Below the pieces are notes generated by a model. The model saw only the letters and a list, made by a program, of their open reading frames with translations. It ran no database searches and was not told where the DNA came from. This document shows, piece by piece, positions 60,172 through 64,000 of a stretch of 64,000 nucleotides of DNA (the stretch's first letter is position 1; each line of letters opens with the position of its first letter). The DNA comes from Acidimicrobiia bacterium (GTDB lineage Bacteria; Actinomycetota; Acidimicrobiia; Acidimicrobiales; CAIXPF01). The stretch spans positions 1-64,000 of the forward strand of contig CANJRG010000013.1 of assembly GCA_947476745.1 (NCBI GenBank), read 5' to 3'. The translations under genes and the position numbers were made by a program.

Positions 60172-61272
60172 TCAGCCCTGGCCCGTGAGCAGCGCCTCGA
60201 GGGTGCGGAATACCGAGACCAGCGATGCGGCGTCGACGCGCTCATCGGCACGATGCGCCAACGTCGAGTCGCCGGGACCGAAGTTCACCGCCGGCACGCC
60301 CCGGGCCGAGAACCGGGCCACGTCGGTCCAGCCCAACTTGGCCTCTACCTCTGCCCCCGACTGCCGCTGCAGCGCGGCGAGCAACGGGTGGTCGACCGAC
60401 GGGAACCCCGCCGGCGAGAACTCGCTCAGCTCGAACCCGTCGCCGTCCTCGAGATAGGGAGCGACCACCACCCGAACCGCTTCGGTCGCGGCTTCGATGT
60501 CGCGGTCGGGGGCGAAGCGGTGGTTGACCACCAAGGTCACCTCGTCCGGCACGACGTTGCCGGCCACCCCGCCCTGCACCGACACCGCCTGCAACGCCTC
60601 ACGGAACTGCAGCCCGGAGATGACCGGTTGCCGCGGCTCGAACGAGGCCAGCGCACCGAGCACGGCGGCGAGGCGGTGGATGGCATTGCGGCCCATCCAC
60701 GGGCGGGCGGTGTGCGCCCGGGCACCGCGGAGGGTGATGCGGACCCGCAGGGTGCCCTGGCATCCAGCCTCGATCTTGCCGCTCGTCGGCTCGCCCAGGA
60801 TCGCGGCGTCACCCACCAGCAGCTCGGGCCGGGCCACGAACAGCTCCTCGAGGCCACTGTGCTCGGATGCGACCTCCTCGCGAGCGTAGAACACGTAGGT
60901 GACGTCGAGGTCCGGCTCGCGCTGCGTACGGGCCAGTTCCACCATCACCGCCAGGCCGGCCTTCATGTCGGCGGCGCCGAGGCCCCAGATCATGCCGCCC
61001 TCGACGCGGGCCAGGGCATTGCCGTTCACCGGCACCGTGTCGGTATGGCCGGCCAGCACCAGGCGACGCGAACGGTCGAAGTTCGTGCGGGCCACCAGGT
61101 TGTCGCCGACCCGGGTGAGCTGCAGATGGCGGCAGTCGCCGAGGAGGTCCTCGAGACGCTCCACCATCGGTGTCTCGGCGAAGCTCACCGAAGGGATGTC
61201 GATGAACTCCACCGTCCGAGCGACCAGTCGATGCCGGAGCTCTTCGGCGGACAGCACCGTCGCATCACCCAC
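60172..61272 (-). CDS. dapE: Succinyl-diaminopimelate desuccinylase
   Basis: A 366-residue M20-family zinc peptidase that removes succinate from N-succinyl-LL-diaminopimelate. LVLAGHTDTVPVNGNALARVEGG has the His ligand and Asp, GLGAADMKAGLAVM the bridging Asp, and YVFYAREEVASEHSGLEEL the catalytic Glu pair. The dimerisation domain includes GARAHTARPWMGRNAIHRLA, typical of DapE rather than ArgE. It shares strand and order with dapC (61324), supplying steps of lysine and wall biosynthesis along with dapD at 49150. Confidence 0.95.
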   Translation of the reverse strand: MGDATVLSAEELRHRLVARTVEFIDIPSVSFAETPMVERLEDLLGDCRHLQLTRVGDNLVARTNFDRSRRLVLAGHTDTVPVNGNALARVEGGMIWGLGAADMKAGLAVMVELARTQREPDLDVTYVFYAREEVASEHSGLEELFVARPELLVGDAAILGEPTSGKIEAGCQGTLRVRITLRGARAHTARPWMGRNAIHRLAAVLGALASFEPRQPVISGLQFREALQAVSVQGGVAGNVVPDEVTLVVNHRFAPDRDIEAATEAVRVVVAPYLEDGDGFELSEFSPAGFPSVDHPLLAALQRQSGAEVEAKLGWTDVARFSARGVPAVNFGPGDSTLAHRADERVDAASLVSVFRTLEALLTGQG

Positions 61273-61323
61273 GGTGGCCCGCCGTGCGACGTTCGCCAGC
61301 GGCCTGCGCCGACCCCGGCCGGA

Positions 61324-62475
61324 TCACGCCGCACCGACCCGCTCGGCCACCAGGTTCAGCAGCTCGTCGGGCTGCACCATGGCCACCCGCACATAGGCGG
61401 AACCGGCGGCCCCGTAGAACTCACCGGGGCTGATCAACGCTCCGGCTTCCCGGGCGAGGCGCTCGGTGAGTGCCCACGCGTCGCGGTCGGGTGCCGGGAT
61501 CCACAGGTAGAAGCCACCGGCGGGGAGCGGGGCCTCGATCCCGAGCTTGGCGAACACGGCTTGGCCGAGCAGCAGCCGGTTCCAGTAGATGTCGCGCTGG
61601 CGCACCACGTGTTCGTCGTCGTCGAGGGCGGCTATGCCAGCGGCCTGAACCGGCCCTGGCACCATCATGCCGGCGTGCTTGCGCACCTCCTGCAGATAGT
61701 GGACGATCTCGGGATCGCCGATGTAGTAGCCCAGCCGGCAGCCGGCGAAGTTCGACCGCTTGGACAGCGAATGCACGGCGACGAGCCCGCGGAAGGAGTC
61801 GTCGCGACCGGCCGAGAGGATCGTGCGGGCCGGACCCTGCCAGGTGAACTCGGCGTAGCACTCGTCGGAGAACACCGGGATGTCCCGCTCCCGGCCCCAG
61901 ACTGCGGCGGCCTCGAGATCGTCGAGCCCACCGGCCGGGTTGCCCGGCGTGTTGACCCACAGCACCAACGCCCGTTCGGCATCCGCCGGGTCGATCGCGT
62001 CGAGACGGATCCGCCAGTGCTCGTCGACCGGCACCGGAACCGGACGGCAGCCGGCGAAGATCGCCCCCATCTCGTAGGTGGGATAAGCGATCTCCGGGTA
62101 CAGCACCGTGTCGCGGTCGGGGCGTCGCAGCTTCAGGTACAGCGGGAGGCTGGCCACGAACTCCTTGGTCCCGATGCAAGCCCCGACCTGCGTCGGTTCG
62201 ACCGTTACACCGAAACGCCGGTCGACCCAACGACTCACCGCCTGACGCAGCGGCAGGGTCCCGATCGACGGCGGATAGCCCCGCTCGGCGTTGGAATGGG
62301 CAAGCGCCTCGACCGCCGCCGCAGGCGGTGGGTCCACCGGTGTGCCGATGGACAGGTCGACCAGGCCACCGGGGAACGCCTCGGCCAGAGGCTTGTACGC
62401 GTCGAGCCGGTCGTAGGGATAGGGCGGGGGGACGTAAGGGGCAGGGATGCCTGCGCCAGATGCGACCGGACTCAT
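61324..62475 (-). CDS. dapC: N-succinyldiaminopimelate aminotransferase
   Basis: A 383-residue class I/II PLP aminotransferase. The PLP-binding lysine is in AVHSLSKRSNFAGCRLGYYIG (about residue 230), with VNTPGNPAGG (Asn/Pro contact) and YVRVAMVQPDELL (substrate-binding Arg). The N-terminal VDLSIGTPVDPPP is typical of DapC. It makes N-succinyl-LL-diaminopimelate from the DapD product. Its ATG at 62475 overlaps the hflX stop by four bases, so it is co-transcribed with hflX; dapE follows after 51 bases. Confidence 0.94.
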   Translation of the reverse strand: MSPVASGAGIPAPYVPPPYPYDRLDAYKPLAEAFPGGLVDLSIGTPVDPPPAAAVEALAHSNAERGYPPSIGTLPLRQAVSRWVDRRFGVTVEPTQVGACIGTKEFVASLPLYLKLRRPDRDTVLYPEIAYPTYEMGAIFAGCRPVPVPVDEHWRIRLDAIDPADAERALVLWVNTPGNPAGGLDDLEAAAVWGRERDIPVFSDECYAEFTWQGPARTILSAGRDDSFRGLVAVHSLSKRSNFAGCRLGYYIGDPEIVHYLQEVRKHAGMMVPGPVQAAGIAALDDDEHVVRQRDIYWNRLLLGQAVFAKLGIEAPLPAGGFYLWIPAPDRDAWALTERLAREAGALISPGEFYGAAGSAYVRVAMVQPDELLNLVAERVGAA

Positions 62476-64000
62476 AGCTCGATTCTGCCTCCCGGGACGG
62501 TGTTGACCACGAACTGCGCCAGACGGGCCCGGCCGGCGGGCTCGAGACGAACCCGCACACGGTATCCGTCGTCGTCGGTCGTCTCCGTCAGGACCTCGCC
62601 TTCGCGGTGGGCGATGGCCAGCGCATCACCGCGGGCGAAGGGGATTGACAGCTCGGTGATCTCGGTCATCACCCTCAGCCGTTTGCCGACCTCGGCCAGC
62701 AGCGCGTCGATACCGACCCCGGTGGCGGCGGAGATGGCCAACGATTCCGGATGGGTCCGCACCATGTCCGTCACCTCCTCGTTCGCGTCGACCTTGTTGA
62801 ACACGATGAGCTCGGGCTTGTCCCCTGCGCCGATCTCCGACAGAACCGCATGCACCGCGGCGATCTGCCCGTCGGGGTCGGGGGCTGCGCCGTCGACCAG
62901 GTGGACCAGCAAGTCGGCTTCGAGCACCACTTCGAGCGTGGTCTTGAACGCCTCGACCAGACCGTGCGGCAGCTTCTTGATGAAGCCCACGGTGTCGGTC
63001 AACAGCACCTGCTCGCCGCCGGGCAGCTGCAGACGGCGAGTGGTGGCGTCGAGAGTGGCGAACAGGCGGTCCTCCACCAGCACCCCGGCATGGGTGAGCA
63101 GGTTGACCAGGGTCGACTTCCCGGCGTTGGTGTAGCCGACCACCGCCACATGGGCGAAACGGGCCCGCGACCGGCTCTTGCGTTGGACCTGCCGGTGACG
63201 GCGCACCTCCTCGAGTTGGGTCTCGAGGCGGTGCAGGCGTCGCACGATGCGGCGACGGTCGATCTCGAGCTGGGTCTCACCCGGCCCACGACGGGCGCCG
63301 AGCCGTCCACCGGCCTGCTGGGACAGCGAGAACCCACGGCCCCGCAACCGCGGCAGGCGGTAGCGCAACATGGCCAGCATCACCTGGGCCCGGCCCTCTG
63401 GGGTGGAGGCGTTCTGGGCGAAGATGTCGAGGATGACCGCGGTTCGGTCGATGGCCGTCCGACCGAGGATCCGTTCGAGGTTCACCTGCTGGCTCGGGGT
63501 CAGGTCCTCGTCGAACACCACGGTGTCGGCGTCATAGAGCTCGGACAGGGCCTGCACCTCGTGCGCCTTGCCCTTGCCGATGAAGGTGGCGGGGTCGGGA
63601 TGCTGACGGCGCTGGATCACCCGGTCGACCACATCGGCACCGGCGGTGTCCACCAAGCGGGCCAGCTCGTCGAGCGAAGCCTCGACCTCCTCGACTGTGG
63701 CCGGCGGTTGCACCAGCCCGACGAGGATGATGCGCTCGCGGAAGGTCCGTTCGATGAGACCACCGCTGGCACCACCGAACTCCCCGAACCCGCCGCGGTG
63801 GCCGGGGTCCGGCGCGTCGGGCCGACCGGAAGCGTCCTCATCGGCCCCGCCGGCGTCCTGCCATCGGTCCGCGTCACCCCATCCGGCGGCCTCACCCCAT
63901 CCGTCCGCGTCGTCCCTGCCGTCGCCGCCACCGGGCCCGCCGTTTGCGCCGGCGAACCGCTCGGAGACGTCGGGATCGTGCCCTGGTGGGATGGTGTCGT
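62472..64000 (-). CDS. hflX: Ribosome-associated GTPase HflX (5' end beyond the window)
   Basis: At least 508 residues are open to the right edge, and no start is assigned. The N-terminal HflX domain begins ERTFRERIILVGL and includes VFDEDLTPSQQVNLER and the GGRLGARRGPGETQLEIDRR sequence. The GTPase domain has AVVGYTNAGKSTLVNLLT (G1), TVGFIKKLPHGLVEAFKTT (G3 variant) and FNKVDAN (NKxD). HflX splits stalled ribosomes. Upstream of the domain there are some 75 Gly/Asp/Ala/Trp-rich residues, with repeats such as GWGEAAGWGDADRWQDA, not found in typical HflX. It is the first visible gene of the hflX-dapC-dapE run. Confidence 0.93.
   Translation of the reverse strand, partial: DTIPPGHDPDVSERFAGANGGPGGGDGRDDADGWGEAAGWGDADRWQDAGGADEDASGRPDAPDPGHRGGFGEFGGASGGLIERTFRERIILVGLVQPPATVEEVEASLDELARLVDTAGADVVDRVIQRRQHPDPATFIGKGKAHEVQALSELYDADTVVFDEDLTPSQQVNLERILGRTAIDRTAVILDIFAQNASTPEGRAQVMLAMLRYRLPRLRGRGFSLSQQAGGRLGARRGPGETQLEIDRRRIVRRLHRLETQLEEVRRHRQVQRKSRSRARFAHVAVVGYTNAGKSTLVNLLTHAGVLVEDRLFATLDATTRRLQLPGGEQVLLTDTVGFIKKLPHGLVEAFKTTLEVVLEADLLVHLVDGAAPDPDGQIAAVHAVLSEIGAGDKPELIVFNKVDANEEVTDMVRTHPESLAISAATGVGIDALLAEVGKRLRVMTEITELSIPFARGDALAIAHREGEVLTETTDDDGYRVRVRLEPAGRARLAQFVVNTVPGGRIEL

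Noticed and set aside
60253-63135. Long plus-strand frame (960 codons) across dapE, dapC and hflX
   Set aside because: Antisense to three well-supported genes, with His/Gln/Arg-rich composition typical of shadow frames.

Overview
The window is high-GC chromosomal DNA from an actinobacterium. The signs are the lexA / LysM protein / nrdR block and hflX, which match the Mycobacterium arrangement, plus CarD, HspR with a HAIR-type operator, a mycothiol-dependent isomerase-family enzyme, PadR, abundant acyl-CoA dehydrogenases, MaoC proteins, P450s and Rieske oxygenases, and a B12-dependent ribonucleotide reductase. Together these suggest a free-living Acidimicrobiia-like lineage. That placement is inference; no search was run.

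Layout. 1-536: tail of an ApbE-like gene broken by an octanucleotide repeat. 685-1974: membrane acyltransferase. 2139-9557: a 7.4-kb integrative element in the 3' half of a tRNA-Gly gene, bounded by 47-bp direct repeats. It carries RidA, a frameshifted DUF6036/AbiEii-like gene with its XRE partner, a mycothiol-type enzyme with a PadR regulator, a 1.5-kb non-coding stretch full of repeats and palindromes, a small HTH protein and a tyrosine integrase. 9635-19053: housekeeping and repair genes (Fpg/Nei glycosylase, metX behind a probable SAM riboswitch, a DNA adenine methylase-like protein, Nudix, DEAD-box helicase, alkyltransferase-like protein, beta-lactamase-fold hydrolase). 19118-23253: lgt and two acyl-CoA dehydrogenases. 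23483-26076: small secreted proteins and a GAF-GGDEF protein. 26276-30080: a dnaJ-hspR-clpB heat-shock operon. 30265-38276: a metabolic stretch (rhodanese, Rieske oxygenase, aminoglycoside-phosphotransferase-fold kinase, amidase, P450, degenerate metallo-beta-lactamase-fold protein). 38316-44272: carD, a MaoC protein and a cell-envelope cluster with a class A PBP and an inactive-looking trypsin-fold protein. 44410-45848: a structured RNA, a 45-residue ORF and selD. 45984-54548: MaoC pair, SRPBCC, EthD, thioesterase, dapD, K+ channel, and a Rieske/P450 operon. 54890-64000: nrdJ, nrdR, LysM SOS protein, lexA, dapE, dapC and hflX (open at the right edge).

Most notable points. (1) selD has an in-frame TGA exactly at the catalytic Cys17 position of E. 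coli SelD, so it is itself a selenoprotein and the cell should have a full Sec-decoding system. (2) The tRNA-Gly element has separated the tRNA from its own terminator and placed its integrase directly downstream of the tRNA, with shared 10-bp motifs at both element ends and an origin-like non-coding core. (3) Several proteins have a conserved fold but altered catalytic residues (metallo-beta-lactamase fold at 37425, trypsin fold at 42887, fourth zinc Cys of the Fpg-like protein). (4) Regulatory sites are visible for HspR, LexA, NrdR, PadR, the XRE protein and SAM.
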